Position numbers and translations under genes: made by a program
Notes under the pieces: generated by a model
Seen by the model: the letters and a program-made list of their open reading frames with translations, nothing else
Told to the model about the DNA's origin: nothing
Databases searched by the model: none
Source: Treponema sp.
Lineage (GTDB): Bacteria > Spirochaetota > Spirochaetia > Treponematales > Breznakiellaceae
Assembly (NCBI GenBank): GCA_031281925.1
Contig: JAITES010000167.1
Coordinates: forward strand, 1-5,814
Reading direction: 5' to 3'
Length of the DNA: 5,814 nt
In this document: positions 1 to 5,775 of the stretch, one piece after another
How positions within the stretch are numbered: the first letter of the stretch is position 1
Layout: the number at the start of each line of letters is the position of its first letter

Positions 1-165
1 AAATATCCCAAAGTCCACGATAAAATACAACAGACCCGCCGCCAATCCCCACACAAGGGCGCGGTAGTTTTTATTGGCGATAAGCAGCGCGCAGAAAAAA
101 AAGATAAAAATTGAATCCAGCACAGGATAGGACAAATTCATTGTCCGTGACGCGATAATTCCCAT
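1..165 (-). CDS. Partial membrane protein, N-terminal 55 residues
   Basis: An open frame on the minus strand starts with ATG at 165 and stays open to the left edge, so only the first 55 residues are visible. It begins MGIIASRTMNLSYPVLDSIF and continues with a strongly hydrophobic stretch (about residues 15-30), a short polar link with Asn-Lys-Asn-Tyr-Arg (31-35), and a second hydrophobic stretch (about 37-55). This reads as two transmembrane helices joined by a tight turn, so an inner-membrane protein is likely. A GGGAAG ribosome-binding site lies 7 bases before the ATG, and a promoter-like pair is found upstream at 238-267. The gene is divergent from the lipoprotein gene. I do not recognise the family from this fragment. 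The reading frame and topology are seen; the function is unknown. Confidence 0.72.
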   Translation of the reverse strand, partial: MGIIASRTMNLSYPVLDSIFIFFFCALLIANKNYRALVWGLAAGLLYFIVDFGIF

Positions 166-213
166 AATGTTGCTTCCCGGTTTATCCGGCCTCCGATGAT
201 GTAAAAAGATTTA

Positions 214-231
214 CCCGGTCTTTGTTCCGGG
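214..231 (-). other. Small leader hairpin before the membrane-protein gene
   Basis: A 5-base perfect inverted repeat, CCCGG (214-218) and CCGGG (227-231), encloses an 8-base loop. On the minus strand it would lie at the very start of the predicted leader and is followed, after a few bases, by a run of T (about 203-207). It could be a leader hairpin or a weak attenuator, but it is short enough to be chance. Confidence 0.25.
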
Positions 232-237
232 AACACT

Positions 238-267
238 ATTTAACACATATTTTTTATCGGAAGTCAA
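238..267 (-). promoter_or_regulatory. Putative promoter of the left-edge membrane protein
   Basis: Read on the minus strand, TTGACT (267-262) is followed by an 18-base A/T-rich spacer and TTAAAT (243-238). The -35 matches the sigma-70 consensus at 5 of 6 positions and the -10 at 4 of 6. Transcription would start near 231, giving a leader of about 65 bases before the ATG at 165. The assignment is by consensus match only. Confidence 0.45.
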
Positions 268-359
268 GGGGCGCATTGCGGTTAAAATTCCCTTCAAAGC
301 CCGGCGGCTTCCTGAAACATGAAAGTAAACGCCGGCGCCCCGGGTTCTTCATCAATTTA

Positions 360-388
360 TTGGCGAATCATCGAAAACATGGTATAAT
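360..388 (+). promoter_or_regulatory. Putative sigma-70 promoter of the lipoprotein gene
   Basis: TTGGCG (360-365) is followed by exactly 17 bases and a perfect TATAAT (383-388). Transcription would begin near 395, leaving a leader of about 57 bases before the ATG at 452. Spacing and the perfect -10 make this the best-looking promoter in the window. The block just upstream (about 298-345) is GC-rich, with a CCGGCG/CGCCGG inverted repeat whose arms are too far apart to read as a clear hairpin. Confidence 0.6.
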
Positions 389-437
389 ATCACGTTTAAG
401 ATTACGATTAAGTTCCTTTGCGGAATACTGGAGAAAA

Positions 438-444
438 AGGAAGG
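438..444 (+). promoter_or_regulatory. Ribosome-binding site of the lipoprotein gene
   Basis: AGGAAGG lies 7 bases before the ATG at 452. It supports this start over the longer upstream frame at 222-455, which has no comparable site and codes for an Arg/Lys-rich, unconvincing peptide. Confidence 0.6.
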
Positions 445-451
445 CTGTAAC

Positions 452-928
452 ATGAAAAGCGGAAGAAAAACGGTAATCACGGGCGTCATCCTGATTTTGA
501 CTCTTGCCGCATGCAAGGACGTGATGCATAACGATTCGGATATTTCTCCCGACCTTATCGGAAAATGGGAGCTGACTTCTTTTGTTACCAGTTCGGGAAC
601 TGTCTACACGATTCCCTGCAAATACTCGTCCAGTGAAATAAACTCCGGGGGCTATGAATTCGGCGAAGATACCCTGACTCATTATCTTAACGGAGAGATT
701 CAGCGGAAGCTGAGGAATCTCTATACGGAGGAAGACAAGCTGTTTGCCGCCAATGCGTCAACGACGACCAAAGATACGGAGTTGGGTTCATGGGTAGTTG
801 AAGGCGACAAACTTAGTATATTTCCCGGCGCTTCCCCATCCAATTCAAATCCCAATCCCAATGCTCCTCCCGTCAGGCCCACCGAAGAAAATATTTTTGT
901 CCGGGTAAGTAAATTCAGCTGGGAGTAA
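452..928 (+). CDS. Predicted lipoprotein with lipocalin-like GxW motif
   Basis: The 158-residue product has a lipoprotein signal peptide: a basic start (Met-Lys-Ser-Gly-Arg-Lys), a hydrophobic core (about 8-18) and the lipobox Leu-Ala-Ala-Cys with Cys21 as the predicted lipidation site. The mature protein should therefore be membrane-anchored outside the cytoplasm. After a short polar linker comes LIGKWELTSF (35-44), a Gly-x-Trp start typical of lipocalin-like small lipoproteins. Alternating strand-like segments follow (about 49-123), then a low-complexity Ser/Asn/Pro stretch (about 128-143), and finally a strand-like end with FVRVSKFSWE. Residue 56 is a second cysteine in the mature part. 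A good promoter and ribosome-binding site precede it. The 3' end overlaps the carbamate kinase gene convergently by 14 bases. The lipoprotein call is strong, the fold is inferred, and the role and ligand are unknown. No link with the purine operon is shown beyond adjacency. Confidence 0.85.
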   Translation: MKSGRKTVITGVILILTLAACKDVMHNDSDISPDLIGKWELTSFVTSSGTVYTIPCKYSSSEINSGGYEFGEDTLTHYLNGEIQRKLRNLYTEEDKLFAANASTTTKDTELGSWVVEGDKLSIFPGASPSNSNPNPNAPPVRPTEENIFVRVSKFSWE

Positions 929-1856
929 AAATGCTGGTACCGGTTTTTCCCTGAATGCCGTCCTTTGCCTTTTCAAGCAATGTGATGAGGGAAACTCTGC
1001 CCGGTTTTGAACGGGCAAAAAGGGCCGCCGCCTGGACTTTGGGGAGCATGGAGCCGGGGGCAAAGTGGCCCTGGCGGATATACTCCTCCGCTTCATCAAC
1101 CGTCATGCGGTCAAGCTGCCTTTCGTTTTCCCTGCGGAAGTTGATCGACACTTTTTCTACCGCGGTGAGTATGATGAGGGTATCCGCATCGACAAGCCGG
1201 GCAAGGAGGCAGCTTGCAAAATCCTTGTCCACAACGGCGGCCGCGCCTTTGAGGTGGTTTCCCTGAACAATCACCGGGATGCCCCCGCCGCCTGAGGCCA
1301 CCACGATCTGCCCCTCATTGAGGAGGGCCTTTACCACATCCTTTTCCACAATATCTACCGGCATGGGGGAGGCTACCATTCTGCGCCAGCCGCGGCCTGA
1401 ATCCTCTTTCATCACATAGCCCGCTTCCCTCTCAAGTCTCTTCGCCTCCTCTCCGGTGACAAAGCCCCCGATGGGTTTGCCTGGGTTTTGGAAGGCAGGA
1501 TCGTTTTCGTCTACAATGGTTTGCGAGATGATCGAAACAACGCCTCTGTCGATGCCCCGGTTCAGCAGTTCTTCCCGGAGGCTGTTCTGAAGATCGTAGC
1601 CGATGTAACCCTGGCTCATGGCAACGCACACGGAAAGGGGAATAAAGGGAGTGTGGGCCTCGGACTTTTCCCCTGCCTCAAGCGCCCGCTTGATCATGCC
1701 CACCTGCGGGCCGTTGCCGTGACTTATCACCACATCGTGTCCGTCTTCGATGAGATCCGCTATTGCCCTGGCGGTTCCCTTTACCGCCATCATCTGTTCC
1801 TTGAGGTTGTCCCCCAGGGCGTTGCCGCCCAACGCAATGACGATGCGCTTTTTCAT
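915..1856 (-). CDS. arcC: Carbamate kinase
   Basis: This 313-residue cytoplasmic kinase of the amino-acid-kinase fold transfers phosphate from carbamoyl phosphate to ADP, giving ATP plus carbamate (which falls apart to ammonia and CO2). Its length is normal for the family (about 310). Visible signatures are the N-terminal VIALGGNALG (6-15), SHGNGPQVG (45-53), an insert-type segment DPAFQNPGKPIGGF (119-132), VASGGGGIPV (187-196), VVDKDFAS (208-215), LTAVEKV (230-236) and GSMLPKV (268-274), all in the expected order. The start is supported by GGAGAG four bases before the ATG. The gene follows the iron-sulfur subunit by 43 bases with no terminator between, so it is probably the last gene of the hydroxylase operon. 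No ornithine carbamoyltransferase or arginine deiminase gene is visible, so its carbamoyl phosphate may come from purine or ureide breakdown, as proposed for E. coli yqeA. That role is inference; the enzyme identity is firm. Confidence 0.95.
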   Translation of the reverse strand: MKKRIVIALGGNALGDNLKEQMMAVKGTARAIADLIEDGHDVVISHGNGPQVGMIKRALEAGEKSEAHTPFIPLSVCVAMSQGYIGYDLQNSLREELLNRGIDRGVVSIISQTIVDENDPAFQNPGKPIGGFVTGEEAKRLEREAGYVMKEDSGRGWRRMVASPMPVDIVEKDVVKALLNEGQIVVASGGGGIPVIVQGNHLKGAAAVVDKDFASCLLARLVDADTLIILTAVEKVSINFRRENERQLDRMTVDEAEEYIRQGHFAPGSMLPKVQAAALFARSKPGRVSLITLLEKAKDGIQGKTGTSIFTPS

Positions 1857-1899
1857 GTGTCTCTCCGGGCCGCGCTCAAGGGAGTTATTTTGTGTCTGT

Positions 1900-2421
1900 T
1901 CATAAAGCCGGTTCCGCTTTAATCCGTTCCTTTACCGCCCTGCGTACCGCATGGAGAATGTTTTCATAGCCTGTACAACGGCAGAGGTGGCCGGAGAGAA
2001 GCTTGCGGAGTTCCTCATCGCTGTAGTCTTTTTTTGAATCGACGATCTCCTTTGCGGACAGGAGGAAACCCGGTGTGCAGAAACCGCACTGTACGGCTCC
2101 TTCGTCGATAAAGGCCTGCTGCAGGGCGGACAGTTCCCCGCTCTGTGAAACAAGACCTTCGGTAGTGATAATGTCCTTGCCGTCCGCCCAGACCGCAAGA
2201 TATATGCATGAATTGAAATTCTCTCCATTTATGATGACATTGCAGGCTCCGCATTCGCCGACTTCGCAGCCTTTCTTGACACTGGTAAGCCGGTATTCAT
2301 CCCGGAGCATGTCGGTAAGGGAGGCGCGGACATCAACGGCGGTTTCGGTTTCCCTGCCGTTTATCCTGCAGCGGACAAGTTTTATCTGTTTTTTGACGCC
2401 GGTATTTCCTGCTTCGTTCAC
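1900..2421 (-). CDS. xdhC: Xanthine dehydrogenase-type 2Fe-2S subunit
   Basis: The 173-residue product is the small electron-transfer subunit of a molybdenum hydroxylase, carrying electrons from the molybdenum centre to the FAD subunit through two 2Fe-2S clusters. The N-terminal plant-ferredoxin-like domain has Cys52, Cys57, Cys60 and Cys72 in a CEVGECGAC...C pattern. The C-terminal helical domain has Cys112, Cys115, Cys147 and Cys149 (QCGFCTPGF and HLCRCTGY). All eight ligands are present. I chose the GTG at 2421: AGGAGG lies 6 bases upstream, and the GTGA overlaps the TGA stop of the FAD-subunit gene, a standard sign of translational coupling. A frame extending up to 2514 would add 31 Arg-rich residues that only shadow the neighbouring gene. 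The protein is about ten residues longer at its N-terminus than typical relatives. E. coli YgeU (XdhC) is the namesake; this is not the XdhC-type cofactor-insertion chaperone that shares the symbol elsewhere. Confidence 0.92.
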   Translation of the reverse strand: MNEAGNTGVKKQIKLVRCRINGRETETAVDVRASLTDMLRDEYRLTSVKKGCEVGECGACNVIINGENFNSCIYLAVWADGKDIITTEGLVSQSGELSALQQAFIDEGAVQCGFCTPGFLLSAKEIVDSKKDYSDEELRKLLSGHLCRCTGYENILHAVRRAVKERIKAEPAL

Positions 2422-3296
2422 GGTTCGCCTCCTGCGCGGCGCAGCGATTCTGTTATCGCGCGCCTGGCCATTTCTCCGGCAAGCTGAATGCGGAATTCTT
2501 TGCTTGCACGCCAACTGCTGCGGGGATTGATGTCCCCGAGGGCAGCCTCCGCGACCAGGTCGATGCTTTGGGCATTTAGCGGTTTCCCTGCCGCTTCTTC
2601 CTCCGCGCTTTTTGCCCTGAGGGGGATGGGGCCCGCCACTCCGTAAGCCATGCGGAGTCTTTCTATGTTCCGCCTGTTTTGGGAAAGCTTTACGTTTACC
2701 GAACAGCCGAGGGTTGCTATGTCAAGAGCTTCCCTCATGGCGTACTTGATGTAATACCCGAAACAGTTTTCGTAACTTGCTTTGGGGATGATGATTCCCA
2801 GCAGCAGTTCCGCCGGGCGGATGCTGGTCTTTCCCGCCGAGACATAGTGTTCCTGTATGGGAGCCTTTCTGATTCCGTCCGGGCCCCTGTATTCCATGAC
2901 GGCGTCCCAGGCCAGAAGGGTAGAGGCGCTGTCGGCCGATGTAACTCCGTTGCAGACGTTTCCCCCGATAGTAGCGATGTTGCGGAGCTGCGGCCCTCCG
3001 ATGGTATCGGCGGCTTCGGCAAGAACCGGTATGTGCTTCAGTATCAGGGGATCCCGTGCGATATGGGAAAAACTTGTCAGTGCGCCTATCCACAGGTCAT
3101 CCCCTTCCATGCGTATCCCCCGCAGTTCATCAAGGCCCTGTATGCTTACAAGGCTTATTCCGGCCAGATCCCCTTCCCGAATCTTGATCAGTACATCGCT
3201 TCCCCCGGCGATGATCTTTGCCTCGGGATGCTCCTCCAGTAATTTTATTGCATGATCGACGGATTCCGCTTCGTACAGGGTTTCTATATCATACAT
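2418..3296 (-). CDS. xdhB: Xanthine dehydrogenase-type FAD-binding subunit
   Basis: The 292-residue product is the flavin subunit of a three-subunit molybdenum hydroxylase, which passes electrons from the iron-sulfur clusters through FAD to an acceptor such as NAD+. Family signatures are AGGSDVL (30-36) in the first FAD-binding subdomain; IGGPQLRNIATIGGNVCNG (99-117), the main flavin-binding loop, followed by Thr-Ser-Ala-Asp-Ser-Ala (119-124); and KYAMREALDIATLG (184-197) leading into the C-terminal domain of CO-dehydrogenase flavoprotein type. Length and domain order match E. coli XdhB (YgeT). Its ATG is preceded at 6 bases by GAGGA, the last of a row of near-identical repeats filling the 56-base gap from the molybdopterin gene. 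The stop overlaps the GTG start of the iron-sulfur subunit. I see no 4Fe-4S cluster insert of the 4-hydroxybenzoyl-CoA reductase kind. The physiological electron acceptor cannot be told from sequence. Confidence 0.93.
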   Translation of the reverse strand: MYDIETLYEAESVDHAIKLLEEHPEAKIIAGGSDVLIKIREGDLAGISLVSIQGLDELRGIRMEGDDLWIGALTSFSHIARDPLILKHIPVLAEAADTIGGPQLRNIATIGGNVCNGVTSADSASTLLAWDAVMEYRGPDGIRKAPIQEHYVSAGKTSIRPAELLLGIIIPKASYENCFGYYIKYAMREALDIATLGCSVNVKLSQNRRNIERLRMAYGVAGPIPLRAKSAEEEAAGKPLNAQSIDLVAEAALGDINPRSSWRASKEFRIQLAGEMARRAITESLRRAGGEP

Positions 3297-3299
3297 AAA

Positions 3300-3360
3300 A
3301 AATCCTCAATATAGTAATCATCAATATAATCAATCCTCAATATAGTTGTTCCTCAATTAA
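3300..3360 (-). repeat. Four degenerate tandem repeats with ribosome-binding-site core
   Basis: On the minus strand the gap between the molybdopterin and FAD genes consists of about four copies of a 15-16-base unit close to CTATATTGAGGATTGA. The TTGA cores start at 3356, 3340, 3324 and 3309, so the periods are 16, 16 and 15. Copies 1, 2 and 4 contain TTGAGGA; copy 3 has TTGATGA. The first copy overlaps the TGA stop of the upstream gene and the last is the actual ribosome-binding site of the FAD gene. The pattern suggests duplication of a translation-initiation segment. Confidence 0.8.
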
Positions 3361-5644
3361 TGAGCCCGGCCTTTTTGAATTCTTCAAAAAGAATATGGGT
3401 GGTCAGCGGGATACGGTTTACCGCAACTCCTGTCGCGTTGAGCAGTGCGTTACGGATCGCCGGCGCGCAGGGTACGGTCGGCGGTTCTCCCAGGGCCTTT
3501 GTGCCGAAGACGCTGGTGGGTTCCCAGTTTTCCACAAACTGCGCCTCCAGCCGGGGATGATCCAGCGTTGTGGGCAGCTTGTAATCCAGGAAGTTTCCGT
3601 TGAGCAGTCTTCCTGTTTTTGGATCGTATTTGAATTCTTCAAACATGCCGTAGCCGATGCTCATGCTCATGCCGCCGTGAACCTGCCCTCCGGCAAGCTG
3701 GGGATTGATGATCCTGCCCGCATCGTGAACGTTTATCAGGTTGAGCAGGCGCAGCTTCGCCATGGGAATGTCAACTTCAACTTCTGCAAAGGAACAGCCG
3801 AAGCTGAATGCGTTGGTCTTGACCTGCGCGGTTCCCTCGGCGGCGAGGTGCTCGGCCTTCTGTTCGCTGTACAGTGTTTCTGTCGCAAGTTCCGCAAGGC
3901 TCATGAGCGGCCGGTTGCTGCTGCTTGTAAGTACGATAACGGCATCAACGATGTCAAGATTCTCAACAGGCATGCGGGTGTACTCATGGGCATAGAGGAG
4001 GATCTTCTGTTTGAGAAGCGATGCCGTCTGCTTTATCGCGGCGCCTCCGACATAGGTCTGCCTTGAACCGTAGGCGCCTGAACCATAGGGAGTAATATCG
4101 GTATCCTGGGTAGAGATCACATGAACATTCTGCCAGGGAATGCCCAGGGTATCCGCGGTAAGCTGGGTAAAGACCGTGTCGGCGCCCTGTCCTATTTCCG
4201 TTTCGCCGAGCTGCACCTGAACGCTGCCGTCCTGGTTGAGGATCATCCTGCATGCGGAGATCTCTATGGAGATCGGCCACACGGCAGTATTGTACCAAAA
4301 GAGACTCATGCCCACTCCGCGGCGCAGAGGGCCGTTCTGGTTTTGGTAGAGTTTCCGTTTTTCGTCCCAGCCGATATAGGCCTTGCCTTTTTCCACACAC
4401 TGATGAAATGAATCGAAGTAGTTGATGTTTTTGGTAAAGGGATCCTGCCAGCCTACAGGCATCACGTTCATGAAACGGAACTCCAGAGGATCGAGGCCCA
4501 GCCTGAGAGAGAGTTCCTCTATATGGCTTTCAACGGCAAAGAGCGCCTGGGGAGTGCCGTAGCCGCGCATGGCCCCCGCGGTAGCGGTGTTGGTGTATAC
4601 CGTAAAGAATTCGGTCTTCCTCGCCTTCTCGTCCTGATAAAGCTGGCGGAACACATTGGTTCCCTTTGCGGTAACTCCGTGTCCGTGGGAACCGTAGGCG
4701 CCCTGGTTTGAGAGGGCCTTGTAGGAACGCGCAACGATCCTGCCGTTGGGACGCACCCAGCTTGAAAGGAAGATCTTCTCCGCATGCCGCACCCTTGTGG
4801 CATAGAAGATCTCCTCCCTGCTGAGTTCCAGTCTTACCGGCCTTCCCCCGGCCGCCTGGGTCAGGAATGCGTTGAGTGGTTCATAGAGGGCATCCTGTTT
4901 GTTGCCGAAGCCGCCGCCTATGTAGGGTTTTATGATCCGTACCTTGCCCCAGGGAAGCCCCAGCGCCTGCGCGACAATGCGGCGCACGATATGGGGTATC
5001 TGGGTCGAGGACACCACCACGATCCTGCCTGCTTCCATGTACGCAAAGGAAACAACCGGTTCTATGTGGCAGTGCTGAACGATTGGAGTTTCATAAACAC
5101 TGTCAAAGCGGAGAAGGCCCGGTTCCCTGATTGCCTCTTCAAAGTCTCCGTCTTCAATCACCGTATGCTTGAGTATGTTGTTGGGACAGTTTTCATGAAG
5201 GAGAGGGGCGCCTTCGGCCATTGCCTCTTCGGGGCTCAGCAGCGCCGGGTATTCATCATACTCAACCTTGATCGCGTTGAGAGCCCGGGAAGCGGCCACT
5301 TCATCCTCCGCAATGACCGCAGCGATATCGTCCCCGTAGAGCCTCACCCTCGTGTTGAGAAGCTTCCTGTCTGTGGGATCCTGATGGGCCGGGTTGGTAG
5401 ACCAGGGATGCCCCGCCGTGGGGAACTCTATGTCCGGCACATCGAAGCAGCTGAGGATCTTTACCACGCCGGGAATCTTTTCGGCTTCACTAATATCGAT
5501 CTTCCTGACCAGCCCGTTGGCAATAGTTGAATGAAGCACTTTGGCGACAAGGGCATTCCTGTCCGCGAGGTCTGCGGTGTACTTTGCCCGGCCGGTAACT
5601 TTTTCAAAGGCATCTACTCTGGGTATGCTTTGTCCAATGCTCAT
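3353..5644 (-). CDS. xdhA: Xanthine dehydrogenase-type molybdopterin-binding subunit
   Basis: The 763-residue catalytic subunit hydroxylates a heterocycle, probably a purine, at its molybdenum cofactor. The N-terminal a/b hammerhead domain (about 12-135, starting DAFEKVTGRAKYTADL) precedes the large cofactor-binding domain. Visible motifs are HCHIEP (191-196), SSTQ (Gln215, the Moco-contacting glutamine position), GGGFGNKQD (243-251), AMRGYGTPQ (358-366, substrate-contacting Arg360), EIGQGADT (483-490), YGSRQT (525-530) and LGEPP (718-722) with the catalytic Glu720. At the position of bovine Glu802, after GGGFGxK, this protein has Gln250. I chose the ATG at 5644 because AAGGA lies 7 bases upstream and the family's conserved start follows at once. 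The frame extends 28 codons further, to 5728, but that start sits inside a hairpin. It is the first gene of the operon. Xanthine dehydrogenase is the best call, but other purine or N-heterocycle hydroxylases remain possible. Confidence 0.92.
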   Translation of the reverse strand: MSIGQSIPRVDAFEKVTGRAKYTADLADRNALVAKVLHSTIANGLVRKIDISEAEKIPGVVKILSCFDVPDIEFPTAGHPWSTNPAHQDPTDRKLLNTRVRLYGDDIAAVIAEDEVAASRALNAIKVEYDEYPALLSPEEAMAEGAPLLHENCPNNILKHTVIEDGDFEEAIREPGLLRFDSVYETPIVQHCHIEPVVSFAYMEAGRIVVVSSTQIPHIVRRIVAQALGLPWGKVRIIKPYIGGGFGNKQDALYEPLNAFLTQAAGGRPVRLELSREEIFYATRVRHAEKIFLSSWVRPNGRIVARSYKALSNQGAYGSHGHGVTAKGTNVFRQLYQDEKARKTEFFTVYTNTATAGAMRGYGTPQALFAVESHIEELSLRLGLDPLEFRFMNVMPVGWQDPFTKNINYFDSFHQCVEKGKAYIGWDEKRKLYQNQNGPLRRGVGMSLFWYNTAVWPISIEISACRMILNQDGSVQVQLGETEIGQGADTVFTQLTADTLGIPWQNVHVISTQDTDITPYGSGAYGSRQTYVGGAAIKQTASLLKQKILLYAHEYTRMPVENLDIVDAVIVLTSSSNRPLMSLAELATETLYSEQKAEHLAAEGTAQVKTNAFSFGCSFAEVEVDIPMAKLRLLNLINVHDAGRIINPQLAGGQVHGGMSMSIGYGMFEEFKYDPKTGRLLNGNFLDYKLPTTLDHPRLEAQFVENWEPTSVFGTKALGEPPTVPCAPAIRNALLNATGVAVNRIPLTTHILFEEFKKAGLIN

Positions 5645-5651
5645 CTTTGTA

Positions 5652-5656
5652 TCCTT
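5652..5656 (-). promoter_or_regulatory. Ribosome-binding site deciding the xdhA start
   Basis: On the minus strand AAGGA lies 7 bases before the ATG at 5644 and fixes that start. It is embedded in a short dyad, ATCCT and AGGAT around one central base (5651-5661). A longer 6-base inverted repeat, TGTTCC and GGAACA (5664-5669 and 5685-5690), lies just upstream in the leader. Either could fold in the mRNA, but both are weak. Confidence 0.55.
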
Positions 5657-5694
5657 AGGATCCTGTTCCAAAACCTCAGCTTCCGGAACAAACT

Positions 5695-5706
5695 CTCTAA
5701 TTAGAG
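5695..5706. repeat. Perfect 12-base palindrome
   Basis: CTCTAATTAGAG is its own reverse complement. It overlaps the outer two bases of the next, larger inverted repeat and lies about 50 bases before the xdhA start codon. It is the first of four dyad symmetries in a row up to 5810. It may be a protein-binding site. Confidence 0.55.
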
Positions 5707-5740
5707 TCTGTCTATAATGTAGACACATTATAGACAGACT
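5705..5740. repeat. Long inverted repeat A (16-base arms)
   Basis: AGTCTGTCTATAATGT (5705-5720) and its exact reverse complement (5725-5740) flank a 4-base AGAC centre. Nested inside is a second dyad, TGTCTA (5709-5714), TAATG, TAGACA (5720-5725), so TGTCTA/TAGACA occurs three times. Its arms match those of inverted repeat B at 13 of 15 positions. The nested TGTCTA-N5-TAGACA is the size of an operator for a dimeric regulator. The whole could equally be an end of a small mobile element. Confidence 0.85.
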
Positions 5741-5755
5741 ACCTTAAAAACCGCA
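5727..5755 (-). promoter_or_regulatory. Candidate promoter of the xdh-arcC operon
   Basis: On the minus strand a perfect TATAAT (5732-5727) sits inside one arm of inverted repeat A. Seventeen bases upstream is TGCGGT (5755-5750), a poor -35 match, so the promoter might need an activator. Transcription would start near 5720, in the middle of the inverted repeat, with a leader of about 75 bases. A regulator bound to the dyad would then cover the start site. Confidence 0.4.
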
Positions 5756-5772
5756 TTTGCGTATGCAAATGC
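5753..5772. repeat. Inverted repeat with 8-base arms
   Basis: GCATTTGC (5753-5760) and GCAAATGC (5765-5772) are perfect reverse complements around a 4-base GTAT centre. The sequence is unrelated to the flanking inverted repeats A and B and lies almost exactly between them. Confidence 0.7.
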
Positions 5773-5775
5773 AAG

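Noticed and set aside
222..455. 77-residue frame on the plus strand upstream of the lipoprotein gene
   Set aside because: It crosses the promoter, leader and ribosome-binding site of the lipoprotein gene, has a biased Arg/Lys composition, no recognisable domain and no good ribosome-binding site.
929..960. Terminator for the lipoprotein gene
   Set aside because: GGTACC followed by a short T-run was considered, but the 6-base palindrome has no loop and cannot form a stable terminator stem.
2422..2514. 31-residue extension of the iron-sulfur subunit
   Set aside because: It overlaps the FAD-subunit gene, is Arg-rich shadow sequence, and the GTG at 2421 has a strong ribosome-binding site and stop overlap.
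4784..5530. 248-residue frame antisense to the molybdopterin gene (and a 223-residue one at 3395-4066)
   Set aside because: Both are opposite a clearly conserved coding sequence, show no family motifs, and long antisense frames are common in GC-balanced coding DNA.
5645..5728. 28-codon N-terminal extension of the molybdopterin subunit
   Set aside because: The upstream ATG lies inside inverted repeat A and beside the candidate -10 box, has no ribosome-binding site, and the extra residues precede the family's conserved N-terminus.
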